From positions 9,557,185 through 9,621,184 of the forward strand of contig OY987230.1 in NCBI GenBank assembly GCA_963920705.1: a stretch of DNA of 64,000 bases, given 5' to 3'. The stretch is from Odiellus spinosus. Its lineage: Eukaryota > Arthropoda > Arachnida > Opiliones > Phalangiidae. A model generated the notes under the pieces. It searched no databases. It saw only the letters and a program-made list of their open reading frames with translations, and was not told where the DNA came from. A program made the translations under genes and the position numbers. Shown piece by piece: positions 11,095-21,638 of the stretch. Numbering within the stretch: the stretch's first letter is position 1; every line of letters starts with the position of its first letter.

Positions 11095-12548
11095 GATCAA
11101 AATTTTGGCCAAAATAAAGATCCCCAATTGGTTGTTGATATATTACAAAATTACTGTAATTCAAAAGTAATTAGTTCGGCTTAATTACGCCAAAATTAGG
11201 TTTTAAAGTCGTAGTTTTATCCAACCCACTTAACTTAAATCCTCCACAATACTTTTCCATGTAGAATCGTATTCGGATTTCACTTTGATAAACGTTTGGG
11301 TTTTAATCTATTAATATTCGTAAAATTCGCTAAAAAATGGTTAAATGTTACGATTATATTCAGTTTTTTATGGGATATATAAGATGCCACCTTACGGGGG
11401 CTTGTATAATGTTGACATATAGCTACTTAACAAGAAGAAATTTGATTTGTTTCTATATTTTAACTCTCATCTCAGAGCGGAATTAAAAATGGTGGTCGAC
11501 CTTGAAAAGCGAAATTTAAACGTATTTAAAACACTGTTTCATGGCAATTAAACAATTAGGCTATATTTTTCTTACTCGAAATCATATATCGGGGTTTAAA
11601 AAAAATCTAAAAATTCAGTTAAGGCATTTTAGACTCCATTCGCATCAGGCTAACTTTAACCTATAAAAATTTCACACATAATACCATTTTCGTCAGCAGT
11701 TCCAAAAATATTAGCATACTTTTTCAACCTGTTTGCACTAGTTGAAAAAGTACGGCAACTAAGTTTTTATTTTTTGACAGGCAACAAATATTATTTGAAC
11801 GGTTTCGGTTGGCCTATAGGGAATCTAGGCTCGTAGTATTCGAAATGATATATTGGAATTTCAGACGTTAAAACAAAAAAACGGAGTAAACATTGGAATA
11901 CAGCGAGTTAGGAACTGCACCGCTAGGCTTTGTGACTTAGAGAGCGGTAAAATCTTGTTGTTCTCTAGGTTTAAAGTCGTACAGGCGCTTTCGTACTTCC
12001 TCCAAATGAAGTTATTATACAACTGATTCTTTTGCCGATGAGCTGTTTGTTAAGCTAAGACGAGTACACAGTTTTAATCGTATACCTCATAAGTATATGT
12101 ATAAAAAGTCCGTCATTCGCAATTATTTTTAGAAGCCCCCTCTTTCTTAACCGATATAGACTGATTTTAAAATTCCATACAGAGATAATGTCTTCAAAGA
12201 GCGCCCACTCCCCTCCGCCAAACTAGATAATAGCTGAGAGGAAATAAGAAGTAAAAATTACAGATGGTGCTCCTCCCCGTATCTCTCTTCCTCGAGTTTT
12301 CTGCCACCCCTCTGCCAACCACTACTTCACTCTAATATAACCCGATTAGACAAAAAATAAAGCTACAATGGGTGCGTCCCTGTAATAGGTCATTTTCATG
12401 TTTCATAACTCGGCATCGTACAGTTCTATAGGCATCCATTTAATTTAAAATCATTCATCCTCACCCGGCTTATCCATTACAAAACGGCGCGCCTGACTGC
12501 TATATGGATAAAAGAACAAGCAACGCGGGTTTCTTTGATACTTGTGCC
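11095..12548. other. AT-rich non-coding DNA
   Basis: I see no gene, tRNA or complete mobile element in this stretch. A short inverted pair (TACTTTTTCAACC...GTTGAAAAAGTA) near 11715-11755 could form a hairpin. Confidence 0.4.
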
Positions 12549-12613
12549 CCTGTTTGCCGAGAGGCCACTTATGAACGCCAGGTTTTGTTATTAATAGTTA
12601 TATATTAAGATAG
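12549..12613 (-). mobile_element. Family R MITE, single arm
   Basis: TGTTTGCCGAGAGGCC, ATGAACGCCAGGTTTTGTTA and TATTAAGATAG match the right arm of R at 7246-7606. The other arm is absent. Confidence 0.5.
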
Positions 12614-13351
12614 TTGCCCATTGATACTGATGGTTTCCTTAGTTGCAATTAATTTGGCAACGTAACTCGAGGTATAAAAACGAAAAATCAAATATCGAAA
12701 AGGCTCCATCTTCTCTTTCCGTATCGATTAAAATAGTCAATTATAGAGGGGAAATAGATTTCGTGTCAAGAAACATTAAAATGTAGAAAGGAAAAAACAA
12801 AACTTGGAAAACGAGCGATTTCACCCCCGAAAATGGTTAGCAAAGAATTAAGTTAATGACCCTTTCTTTATCCGACTACGCCACTACGGCGAGAAAGACA
12901 CCCAGAATTAATAGAAAATAGAAAAGTCAAAGGTTTTTACACACATACAACGCGTCAATGTTGTAACGAAGTGATGGAAAAGTTAGGAAGTATAAAGATC
13001 CCTTTTCATAGCGTAAAAACGGACTAAAAATAAATGTATAGCAATTTTCTCAGGAAATTTGCGCGCATGCCTCTTCGATACCAAATAAGTAACAAAAACG
13101 CCTAACAAAGATTCGTATCGTACTCTTCTGATTCCAGACGGAGACTCATTCTCATTGTTGCAACATTTTAGGGATTGTGAAAACTAATCCCAAGTTAATT
13201 CTAGTTAGACTTACGGTGTTGTATAACTGATTGCAAATTGTCATTCTAGAGGGCTATGAGGGATTGAGAGTGTCACGATCTAGCAGAAGTCTTAAAATTT
13301 TCGCCCGATTCAAGGGCTCGGGGGACGTACCCTAATTAATCATCACAACAT
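12614..13351. other. Non-coding DNA
   Basis: No gene or element recognised. Confidence 0.35.
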
Positions 13352-13372
13352 TGGGTTGCATTCTCTCTTTAA
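13352..13372. mobile_element. Family A right terminus abutting a family B left terminus
   Basis: GGGTTGCATTCTCTCTTTAA is the family A right end. Its TTAA (13369-13372) is also the first four bases of the family B left end, so the two families share one TTAA. Confidence 0.65.
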
Positions 13373-13620
13373 AGTGAGGTTGTAACGAACTTTTCAAGAG
13401 TTCCAAATGAAACACGAGTTGCATTTTCGGAAAGATTTGTTAAAAGATTATTCAATTCATAGAATGAAAATAAATATTTCATAATCACAATTTTCTTTGC
13501 CCCGCTACGTCATCACCATGGTTTCGCTTAAATTATAATCTAAATGTTGATTCTAGCCAGTCAAAAACGACGTGATACGGTTTTTTCGAAAGTTATTGTT
13601 AATTACGTTGCATAATGATT
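13369..13620. mobile_element. Family B element, left arm
   Basis: It begins TTAAAGTGAGGTTGTAACG and shares GTTCCAAATGAAA, GCATTTTCGGAAAG and TAATTACGTTGC with the copy at 211. The right terminus is not found before the palindromic element at 13634. Confidence 0.6.
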
Positions 13621-13633
13621 CTGCGTCAACCGA

Positions 13634-14009
13634 TAGCAAAAGTCTATCATTTTATTCCATAAAAGTAAACAACGCCCCGTAGCTTAATACTAAATTTGCA
13701 AAAGTTCAGTTTTACGTCATAGTCCATCACTTAACAATAGCAAAGAATGTCATCACCTCTGTCTGGCTCGAGCAATTTGGACTCTTCCTCGATATTTTGA
13801 GTCCGGAGAGCTTGGCTATGTTGTCTTCCTTCCAACTCCGTTATTTCTCCAAAGAGTGGCACTTCCGATTTCACTATTTACACGGCGACTGCGGCCGCTA
13901 GAGTGTCTCGAATCAGAATCTGCCAGTACATTTACCTGGACCTTTGCTGATAGTATGAAGCTACGGGGCGTTGTTTACTTTTATGGAATAAAGGTGATAG
14001 GCTTTTGAT
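13634..14009. mobile_element. About 375-bp element with about 50-bp inverted ends
   Basis: CTATCATTTTATTCCATAAA and then AGTAAACAACGCCCCGTAGC at the left are mirrored by GCTACGGGGCGTTGTTTACT and TTTATGGAATAAAGGTGATAG at the right. The centre is richer in G+C (GACTGCGGCCGC) and not obviously coding. It is a single copy in this window. Confidence 0.7.
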
Positions 14010-14029
14010 TTTAGTCATTTTAATTTTGA

Positions 14030-14105
14030 AGTTTCTTAAAAACAGGGCAACCCAGAGGTTTAAAATTTGGAGTATGGGTTATGTGAAATGTAAAATATGG
14101 AAAGT
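14030..14105 (+). mobile_element. Family B interior fragment
   Basis: TTTCTTAAAAACAGGGC, AACCCAGAGGT and TAAAATTTGGAGTA match 42085-42180 and, inverted, 38280-38345, where the block is attached to a TTAAAGTGAGGC end. Confidence 0.45.
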
Positions 14106-14432
14106 TTTAAGGATCTGCCATCCCAATTCGTATCTTTCTACGTTAATACGTTCTTGGGTTTCGTATATTAGTTCCTTGTTATAATTCAATAAAATATCTA
14201 TACAGAATTGGCTTGAAATCAAATAAAAATCAAATATGCAAATCGCATTGTACAATATCGGATATGGAGAAAAAATGAATTATCATTTCCCAAATGACGT
14301 GTTTTGAAAGCGAGAAAGAAAATTGTTCATGAAAAAAAAAAGCACTAAAACTATATACGACGGAAATGCGCTATAATTTGCTTATCGGTTCGAAAAATTG
14401 CATCGAGTGCCTCGCTCTACAAATCAATAGGT

Positions 14433-15311
14433 TTAAAGGGAGAATGCAACCTAAAAACAAGTATTTTTTATCGATTCCTTATCGTTTAAGTAAGCCTACT
14501 CCAACAGTAAAAATTTTTTAAATCAAATATTAAACTAGAAATAAATTTAAAACTTACCATCAAAATAGGCTGGAGATCACCTGAACTCCCCATATAAGGA
14601 CTAGCTACTTTGATCACTGAGATCTGGCATTCCCCATAAAAGAGCCATCGATCAATGCCATCGGTCGCTAGTCCTTATACAGAGACTTCAGGTAATCTAC
14701 ATGAATCCCAGGGTTCGTACAAAATTTTGGGAGTTAATTTCCCTGACTTTTCTAGGTTTTCCCTGACCATTTCTAAATAATCTCCCTGGCCAAGTTTAAT
14801 ACTTTTTTCATGAATATATTCTTACGAGCGAGCTGCTGGCAATTCCCACATTTTATTTGACAGCGGAGTCAGGATAGTTTACTCAGAATATGAGAAACAA
14901 TTTGTATCTTTAAGAAAATATTTTCAGTTTATAATCATAAACAATTCCTTGACACATACCTAAATATTTATTTTCTCTGACCATTTCAAATTTCCTGACT
15001 TTTCCCTGACCTTTGGGGCCCACTTTCCAAATTCCCTGACTTTTCCCTGACCTTTTGGGCCAATTTCCAAATTCCCTGACCTTTTGGGCCACTTTCCAAA
15101 TTCCCTGACTTTTCCCTGACCTTTTGGGCCAATTTCCAAATTCCCTGAATTTTCCAGGTTTTCCAGGTCGTGTACGAACCCTGAATCCAGCTGATCTACT
15201 TTGATTAAGTTAATTTATTTCTATTTTATTATTTGTTGGATTAGGCGTATTTAAACGATAAGGACTCGATAAAAAAAAAAAATCACTTGTTAGGTTGTAT
15301 TCTCCCTTTAA
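14433..15311. mobile_element. Family A MITE with a family F element inserted in its right arm
   Basis: The left end is TTAAAGGGAGAATGCAACC. The right arm resumes after the insertion with AATCCAGCTGATC, TTAGGCGTATTTAAACGATA and TATTCTCCCTTTAA. Without the 475-bp insert and its duplication the element is about 400 bp, the family norm. Confidence 0.85.
14709..15183. mobile_element. Family F element (475 bp) nested in family A, with 5-bp duplication
   Basis: Exact 13-bp inverted ends CAGGGTTCGTACA / TGTACGAACCCTG. The empty site can be read from other family A copies (ATGAATCCAGC), showing that AATCC is duplicated at 14704-14708 and 15184-15188. The interior has repeated words TTCCCTGACTTTTCCCTGAC and GGGCCAATTTCCAAA at roughly 38-40 bp spacing. 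The minus-strand frame at 14910-15092 is a translation of that repeat, not a gene. Confidence 0.85.
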
Positions 15312-15865
15312 AGAGCATCCATCTAAGTAATAACGAAAAGAAAAAGTATCATATATACTCAATACGAATGTTTCAACAAATGTCTAATATGGAAATCTGA
15401 AAAGAAGAAACCGATTTGGAGAAGAAGCAAAAAAACCAATGGTGTGTCAATAACTCTCATCAATATAGACGTACTTATAAAATATTTAGGTCAAGAGAAA
15501 TGCATAATATATAGAGTAACAGGATCGCGTCGTCAAAAGAAGATACGAACATTTTATTTGATACAAATTGAAAGATTTTTTCCCCAAAAAACTTTCTGAA
15601 ATATTGATTGAAAGGATGCTAAGTTGAGTTTCAAAAAAAAGTGGCTCTGAAAGACGGCAGGCAATATATTAGAGTATCGAAAGGATAGCGATAGAAGAGT
15701 TTATATCCTAGTAAAAAGCTAAATTTGTTTATAGCGTTTAATTTGAATTCACCCCGAAGACATTTGTGGGAATTAACTTCTGAAGTACTGACTTTTTGAA
15801 TTTAAATACGGTGTCCAACAAACACTGCCCCCCCCCCCTCCTCACCCAAAAAACACTTGTTCCAT
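15312..15865. other. Non-coding DNA with a C homopolymer
   Basis: No gene. A run of about 10-11 C lies near 15829-15838, followed by TCCTCACCC. Confidence 0.4.
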
Positions 15866-16314
15866 TTAAATTGAAACTTGAAGCTAAAAATGGAACAGCT
15901 TTTGAATTTATTTTCGGAATCAACATGCCAAAAGAACGAATTTACAATTATTAGACACATTTTTGGAGTTTAATTTATAAAGTTTGGTTAAGTTTGAATG
16001 TAATTATAAATTTGAGCCAATCATATTATTTCATGGCTTATATTGTTTTAATATTAAAAGAATAGGCCATCGTTTAACATTCAAGGTTTGGGGCGTTATG
16101 CTATAGAACATTACAAGCGGTGTTGAAGGCTGAAATAATCTGATTGGTCCGAATTTATACTTACATTCAAACTTAACCGAACGTTAGGTATAAATTTAGC
16201 CACCAAAAATGTGTCTAAAAACTCTGAAAAATTCTCGAATACGTTTCTTGATATAGTGATTACGAAATTACATTAGAAAAAGTGTTCCGTTCTTATCTCC
16301 AAGTTTCCCTTTAA
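15866..16314. mobile_element. Family C palindromic MITE, near full length
   Basis: The left arm (GAAACTTGAAGCTAAAAATG, GAACAGCTTTTGAATTTATT, AATCATATTATTTCA) is mirrored by the right arm (GGCTGAAATAATCTGATTGG, CACCAAAAATGTGTCTAAAA, CTCCAAGTTTCCCTTTAA). The central hairpin AAAAGAATAGGCC...TATAGAACATTAC is degenerate. The left TTAA is mutated. Confidence 0.8.
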
Positions 16315-17116
16315 TTATTAGAGCAAGTTACTCAATTTAAAATGAGTTTAACTAAACTATAAAAACGATTTTATCAACTATATCAATCTCGATCTGTAAT
16401 TAAGATAACTGATAAGTAATAGTCTTACAAAATCTAACGTTTCAAGGATAATTCAAAGATAATTGAAATAAATGGATCTCACTAAAATATCGTTTATCCA
16501 ACGACGAAATGAAACCATTGGAAAGCAATTATCAGTTCATATTATTTAATTTTGATCGTAATTCACTGATGTAGTTTTAACAATCGAGCCAATTTAATTA
16601 AAGTTGGCAATCGGATACGAGAGAAACAAAAAGGAATAAAAAAAAGACAAATTAAAAGCATTGGAAAAACTTTTTTCCGCATGGTGTTAGAGTCTTTTAA
16701 CGGGTAAAAAAAAGAGACAGTGTCGCCAATAAGTCTGAGTGTCTACCATTTAATTAATTTGATAATTTTCTTGACGGAGCGAGTTTTGAAAAACCCTCGT
16801 CGACTCCTGAAGTCTAGAGAATGAAGACCCAGATCTTATTAAAAATATAGGATGGTTTCTATAGTCGCTACTTCAGTTTTAAAGGTACAGTAAAAAGGAG
16901 AAAATAAAAATTATCATTAATTGCAGAGATCTTTAACGATATGAAATATTTCTTAAAAAGATAATTATTTGATCTCACAATCAATTTTTAATCAATTTAA
17001 ACTTTCAAATAATGTCCAAAAAAATGTTAGAAACTAAACCAAAATTCTGTTAATTTATAAATTTTAGAATTATTTTACATCTCATATATTAAGCCTAACT
17101 GTGGTTCACTACTAAT
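16315..17116. other. AT-rich non-coding DNA
   Basis: No gene, tRNA or named repeat recognised. Confidence 0.35.
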
Positions 17117-17758
17117 CAGGGTTGCCACAGTTTTTTCAGATTTAAATTCCCCGACTTTTCCAGGTTTTACCCAGATCTTTCCCAACGATTTTCCCTGACC
17201 GTTTCTGCTAATACTACCCAATTTTTAACCTTTTATTTTTATAAAATCGCGTTCGCCAAACTTTTTGCACGCGTATCTTTGTTCTAATCTATAACAACTG
17301 ACATGGTCAGCTTCAAATCTTTTTAGCAGATAATGATTGTAATTTCCTGGCTTCTTGAAAAATCTTAATTCCCTGACTTTTTAAAATATCTTAAAACTCC
17401 CTGACTTTTTTGGTTCATCTTAAAACTCCCTGACTTTTTTGGTTCATCTTAAAACTCCCTGACTTTTTTGGTTCATCTTAAAACTCCCTGACTTTTTTGG
17501 TTCATCTTAAAACTCCCTGACTTTTTTGGTTCATCTTAAAACTCCCTGACTTTTTTGGTTCATCTTAAAACTCCCTGACTTTTTTAGTTCATCTTAAAAC
17601 TCCCTGACTTTTTTGGTTCATCTTAAAACTCCCAGACTTTTTTGGTTCATCTTAAAACTCCCAGACTTTTTTGGTTCATCTTAAAACTCCCTAACTTTTT
17701 TGGTTCATTTTCAAATTCCCTGACTTTTCCCTGTTTTCCCTGACCTGTGGCACCCCTG
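17117..17758. mobile_element. Family F element with an internal 29-bp array
   Basis: The left end is CAGGGTTGCCACAG and the right end CTGTGGCACCCCTG. Between them lie TTCCCTGAC-type words and about 11 copies of a 29-bp unit. I do not see a convincing target duplication. Ends starting CAGGG are common in hAT-like MITEs, but the class is not established here. Confidence 0.75.
17390..17712 (+). repeat. 29-bp tandem array (about 11 copies) inside family F
   Basis: The unit contains CTTAAAACTCCCTGACTTTT followed by TTGGTTCAT. Copies are near-identical, with single changes such as TAGTTC and CCAGAC or CCTAAC in three or four of them. The unit is a derivative of the TTCCCTGACTTTTCC word found throughout family F. 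Confidence 0.9.
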
Positions 17759-18527
17759 TACTTTCTGCAAAATCCCCCAATTTTATGAGTGAAAGATATT
17801 AGTATTGTGAGAGATATCCCGATATGTTATAAGAGATTTTGTGGTTTTGCGTGAGATTTCGGGATTTCGAGTAAAGCCTAAGGGATTTCGTGGGTATGTT
17901 TGACCCTTAGGTAAAATCTGTACATCGATTACGCTATTATCTAACTGATTACAGCCTTTGGTAATGCTAAATATCAACTCAGTTACGTAATAGTGGCCCA
18001 TTTTAGTACTGAAGCCAAAGAAAAATAATTGTAATTAAAAAACAATTCCGGGGTTGAATCAGTAGCTCCGTAGTCAATCAGATAAAGAAAACAATTCGAT
18101 AAAAAAGAAAGAGCGCTGCTGATTTCCGTAATGGTTTGAGCTGCGATTATTTCTAAATTACAGTCGATTTGAGCAACAAAAAAAAAAATAATAATAAAAC
18201 AATAAAATAAAATAAAAAATAGAAGTAAGACTCCACTAAACGTTAAAAAAATTATAATTAGTAGAGGACTTTCATGTATTTTACACTTCTGATTTGGACA
18301 TTATTTGACCAGTATATAAATTGATTAAAAATGGTTGCCAACCATTTCATTCTCAAGTCAAAGGTTTCACATAAAGAAACCCAAAAAATACATATACATA
18401 TTAATCTCATAACATAACGCAAAGGAGGATATGTTGAGGTTTTGGAATTTCTGGGAAAGATAGGTTGAAGCTTGAAGTTTTGGAATACAATGGAAAAGAA
18501 ATTTCAAGTGAGGGAAGAATTATTATA
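17759..18527. other. AT-rich non-coding DNA
   Basis: No gene recognised. Short A/T microsatellite-like runs occur near 18178-18215. Confidence 0.35.
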
Positions 18528-18799
18528 TTAGCATTCCTTAATCGAATTGAAACGGTAAAATCAAACCGATATTCAAATCGCCAGGATTCGTTTTTAGCGT
18601 CACGCGTTCACGCATTATCTTTATTGTAGCTTCATCTATCGGTTGTTGAAACCGAATCGGTATGAAACTGCTTCCCGAAGCAGTATCGAGAAATCGAATC
18701 AAATCGATTCGAGAAAAGATTGTTTCCCGTTCACAAGATTCTAGCGAAACTTTATGAAACGGTTTAAATAGATTCCAAGGCCTAGTATGAACACGGCTA
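18528..18799 (-). mobile_element. Family D MITE, near full length
   Basis: In this orientation it runs from GCATTCCTTAATCG through AAATCAAACCGATATTCAAA, CATCTATCGGTTGTTGAAAC, GAAATCGAATCAAATCGATT to GGCCTAGTATGAACACGGCT. It matches the reverse complement of the family D core at 30419-30714. The left terminal ~20 bp are eroded. Confidence 0.75.
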
Positions 18800-18952
18800 T
18801 AAAGGACTTATACATGTTGTACATTGTATAAATGGATAGTTACAGTTCCCAAAAGGAAAAGCTTTAACATGGCGAATTAAGATACATTAAAAAATTGACT
18901 TGCACTGTATTGAATGAAAAACTACTTGTAATGTATTTTCATTCAATATTAT

Positions 18953-19272
18953 CAAGAATCCATTCAGGTTCCATAAGAATATGGGAGCATAGCTTTAGCC
19001 TCTGGTACCATCCTCCCAAACTTTGTAACAAAAGTTCGTCCGCAATTTTCGCAACATTTGTACGCTTAATTAGATCTTTTTTCGGTCGGCTCCATTTTTA
19101 TTACCCAAAATATTATGTCAATGTCGTTAGTGGCGCGGGTTAATAATAGATTTCAGGAGCGATTTACTTGAAAAATCGATTCGAAGCAGACGAACTTTTG
19201 CTACAAAGTTTGGGAGGATGGTTATTGAATCGCGGCCCTCCCATATTCTTATGGAACCTGAATGAATTCTTG
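18953..19272 (+). mobile_element. Family H element, copy 1 (320 bp) with 7-bp target duplication
   Basis: Inverted ends CAAGAATCCATTCAGGTTCC and GGAACCTGAATGAATTCTTG, continuing inward through CATAAGAATATGGGAG. The 7 bp ATATTAT flank both sides (18946-18952, 19273-19279). Subterminal blocks CATCCTCCCAAACTTTGTA are also inverted. The second copy (40005-40321) is the reverse complement. The open frame 18895-19143 is a by-product. Confidence 0.88.
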
Positions 19273-19904
19273 ATATTATGTCGTTTTCTCTGTATGAAAG
19301 TAAATTTCAAAAATTGTTTTTTTTTTTTAATTCTACTGTAAGAAGCTTTGGTTTTTCGGCTTTCCTTTAAATTCTAAAGTTGAAAAAAATATTCGAAATT
19401 CATATATAGGTTCTCTTTCCCGATTATATGGGGCGTTAAACGATACGTGTTAGACGAGAGAGGGGGCAGTAAAAAATATATATTAGAAATTCATATACGG
19501 TTACAACCGAAATAAAAAAATATTTGAATCGGTTAGGGGTCGCTGGTATGTCTGCATGGGCGCCTCGGAGTCCCATGGCACCAAAAAAGAAGTCCAACAC
19601 TAAGAATTATTTTTCTTCAACTTTTGATTTAATTGAGCAATAACCATCACATTAAATCGTGATTTATATCAATATAATAAGGAAGAAACTAGCAAAAATC
19701 CTACATCAAACTTTTTTTTCAAGTCACATTAAAAGAGAGAGTCAAAATGGAAAATCTAAGTATTTAAATATTTTAGATTTTAGTCGTCAAGTTCGATTGC
19801 CCAGACGAAGACAAGCCAATACATTTTTGTAAAATCTACTGTACTTATTCAAACTGCCCACTGATTTTTTTTTATAAAAACACCTTTATATGTTTGAGAT
19901 ATTG
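19273..19904. other. AT-rich non-coding DNA
   Basis: No gene recognised. Confidence 0.35.
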
Positions 19905-20530
19905 ATATAAATTAGAAAATTTAATGAGCAGCGATTGGTCAAAGATACGAATTAGAAAATTGTACGAGAAGTGATTGGTTGCGTATATGAACTGGGATAT
20001 TGAATGATAAGCGATTGGTCGAAGACATGAATTAGGAAACTGATTGATCGTATATATAAACTGGAATATTGGATGAGAAGCGACTGGCCATATTGAACGA
20101 GACGCGATTGGTCGAATACATGAATTAATAAACTGATTGGTCGTATATATGAACTGGAATATTGAACGAGAAGCGATTGGTCGAATACATGAATTAATAA
20201 ACTGATTGGTCGTGTATATGAACTGGAATATTGGTCGAAAATATGAATTGTAAAAATTTAATAAGAAGCTTTAGGTAGAAGATATGAATTAGAAGACTGA
20301 TTGGTCGTAGATATAAATTGGAATATTGAATGAGAAGCGATTGATTGGTCGAAAATGTGAATTGGAAAAATTTAATAAGAAGCTTTTGGTAGAAGATATG
20401 AATTAGAAAACTATATAAAAAGCGATTGGTAGTAATGAAGTCTAAAATTTAATAAGCGATTGGCCGAAAATATTCAATTAAATTGAATGAGAAACGATTG
20501 CTCGAAGATATGAATAAGAAAATTCCATGA
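19905..20530 (+). repeat. Degenerate minisatellite, unit about 40 bp
   Basis: Recurring words are ATGAATTAGAAAA, TGAATGAGAAGCGATTGGTC and GAAGATATGAATTAG, with a sister unit ACTGATTGGTCGTATATATG. Unit lengths vary and copies are strongly diverged, unlike the other arrays, so this is an old array. Confidence 0.7.
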
Positions 20531-20997
20531 TAAAAGATAAGTAGAATTAAGGCTGCGTATCATAAATAATTTCACAAAAACATTACCATTTCACCAACCC
20601 TTGAATTATAAAGAAAAGTATTTCAAGTTATTGAGGATAAAGTTATTAGGAAACTTCTATTCATCGAATAAATTCAATAAAACTCTATCGTCGGTCTAAA
20701 TAGAAAATAAAAAAACACTATTTTCAATATACAGGTATAGGAAAGAACCTGAGCCCTTTTTATTTCAATCAATGTTGAAATTGCTTTCAAAATCTTTTTT
20801 TTACTGCAACCGTTATCAGAAAAACCAATTTTAAAAGTAATGCGTTGCTATTGATAATTTACGAAGGAAATTGGTTCTAACATGAAATCAAATTGATTAT
20901 GGCATCAAATTTCCAACTAAAATGAGTATAATTCCAGTTTTGATCGTTTTATTAACCGGCTCCGTTTGGATTTGAATTAAATCCGAAATGTTTGAAC
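20531..20997. other. AT-rich non-coding DNA
   Basis: No feature recognised. Confidence 0.35.
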
Positions 20998-21638
20998 AAA
21001 GGACATGGCACACTTTCTATGGACTTTGGCTTTCTTTAACTTGGGATACATTGTTAAGCTTAGTTAAAGGAGCAAAATTGTCCATGGGCAGTTCTCCCTA
21101 GCTCCAACTGATTGTCCAGCATCGATGGTTAAAGTTTGGACACTCGTAATTGGGTCTGGAGTTTTCCATACCATGTTTTGACAACGAAATTAAAATCCTA
21201 ATTAAGCTCAACCACTCGATTAGACGGTGCCAAGTTGGTAACGCCCTATAATACTAATAGGCGTACGACAAAGAGTGTACGACGAATATGGGTAAAAGCT
21301 TGCCAAAATAAAACAAATATTCACTTAAATAAAATAATATTTTATTTTTCGGGGAATCGAACTTAGGTCTTTGCAATCACCGAGCTAGCGCGTTACCAAC
21401 TTGGAAAATTTTAATCGAGTGATTAAGCTTAATTAGGATTTCAATTTCGTGACCAAAATATGGTATGGAAAATCCCTACGAGTGTCCAAACTTTAACCAT
21501 CGATACTCGACAATCCGTTGGAGCTAGGGAAAAGTGCCCAAGGACAATTTTGCTCCTTTAAGTAATTTTAACAATATATCTCAATTTAAAGGAAATCCGT
21601 AGAAAGCCAAAGCCCATAGAAACTCTGCCATGTCCTTT
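20998..21638. mobile_element. Family O large fold-back (about 640 bp) with nested TTAA ends
   Basis: The outer arms mirror AAAGGACATGGCACACTTTC and the inverse ending GCCATGTCCTTT. Inside them TTAAAGGAGCAAAATTGTCC (21064) and its inverse GGACAATTTTGCTCCTTTAA (ending 21561) bound a second TTAA palindrome with arms of about 170 bp. These share TCGATGGTTAAAGTTTGGAC and CCAAGTTGGTAACGC. The loop (about 21245-21390) contains a tRNA-like segment. It is either one long palindrome or a TTAA element inside another. Confidence 0.7.
21350..21406 (-). other. tRNA-like fragment with A-box and B-box similarity
   Basis: On the minus strand CCAAGTTGGTAACGCG resembles a tRNA D-arm (A box), and AGTTCGATTCCCC about 24 nt further resembles a T-arm (B box). 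No acceptor stem can be drawn, so it is not a functional tRNA. It may be a tRNA-derived promoter remnant inside the O element. A second D-arm-like copy lies in the opposite arm near 21228. Confidence 0.35.
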
